NCBI GenBank assembly: GCA_027069035.1
Contig: JALXFI010000264.1
Location: 1-5,270, forward strand
Source of the DNA: a bacterium
GTDB taxonomy: Bacteria > Desulfobacterota > GWC2-55-46 > S146-80 > JALXFI01
Direction: 5' to 3'
Length of the DNA: 5,270 bases
Both the position numbers and the translations under genes were made by a program. Positions 5,186 to 5,270 of this stretch are shown one piece after another; the stretch's first letter is position 1; every line of letters begins with the position of its first letter. A model generated the notes under the pieces. It worked only from the letters and a program-made list of their open reading frames with translations. It made no database searches and was not told where the DNA came from.

Positions 5186-5270
5186 TTGGAAAGACTAAAG
5201 ATATTCAGCGGCAATTCAAATATTTCTCTTGCAAAAGAGATATGTGAGTGCCTTGGCGTGCCTCTGGGTA
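5186..5270 (+). CDS. prs: Ribose-phosphate pyrophosphokinase, N-terminal fragment
   Basis: The last 28 codons visible read MERLKIFSGNSNISLAKEIC then ECLGVPLG and run off the right edge. The 'KIFSGNSN..LA.EI...LG.PLG' pattern is the N-terminus of PRPP synthetase, which transfers pyrophosphate from ATP to ribose 5-phosphate to make PRPP for nucleotide, histidine and NAD synthesis in the cytosol. The frame is closed by TAA 5159-5161 upstream and holds no in-frame ATG or GTG, so TTG 5186 is the only reasonable start. It places the IFSGN motif at residues 6-10, as in the family. A partial Shine-Dalgarno GCGAG (5175-5179) sits 6 nt before it. TTG and a weak site suggest modest translation, or coupling to an upstream structure. 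Only the first tenth or so of the protein is present, so the catalytic PRPP loop is not seen. Confidence 0.92.
   Translation, partial: MERLKIFSGNSNISLAKEICECLGVPLG

Noticed and set aside
1..5270. Mobile elements, CRISPR, attachment sites or a replication origin
   Set aside because: No transposase-like frame, repeat-spacer array, flanking direct repeats of the tRNA 3' end, or DnaA-box cluster is visible. All genes are standard housekeeping genes on one strand.

Overview
This 5.3 kb window is a compact, all-plus-strand stretch of a moderately AT-rich bacterial chromosome. It carries the end of a respiratory complex I (nuo) operon followed by housekeeping genes. The gene set (H+-pumping NADH-quinone oxidoreductase, MEP-pathway ispE, SpoVG, tRNA-Gln, prs) suggests a Gram-negative, probably anaerobic lineage such as Nitrospirota or the former Deltaproteobacteria, where the ispE / spoVG / tRNA-Gln / prs order is familiar to me. 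This assignment is an inference from gene order and protein style and was not checked against a database.

Layout. Positions 2-226 hold the last 74 codons of nuoL. nuoM (237-1745) and nuoN (1750-3174) follow with gaps of 10 and 4 nt, a tight operon encoding the three antiporter-like membrane subunits. After a 59-nt gap comes a small DUF1858-type protein (3234-3497). The GTG start of ispE (3498-4415) directly abuts its stop codon. No convincing terminator separates nuoN from ispE, so complex I and isoprenoid-precursor genes may share a transcript.

The 224-nt gap from 4416 to 4639 is unusually structured. It has a strong Shine-Dalgarno-like sequence, a possible 25-codon ORF, a terminator-like hairpin with a T-rich tail, a second long hairpin, and a consensus -10 box just before spoVG (4640-4912). 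A 149-nt gap then leads to tRNA-Gln(UUG) at 5062-5132. The window ends in the first 28 codons of prs, which appears to start at a TTG.

Together the genes cover proton-pumping respiration (NuoL/M/N), isoprenoid synthesis (IspE), PRPP supply (Prs), glutamine decoding and a SpoVG-family nucleic-acid-binding regulator. No mobile element, CRISPR array or phage gene is visible. The points most worth a second look are a NuoM that lacks the usual TM7 pumping lysine, a DUF1858 protein whose CxxC has become CxxI, and the structured ispE-spoVG spacer.
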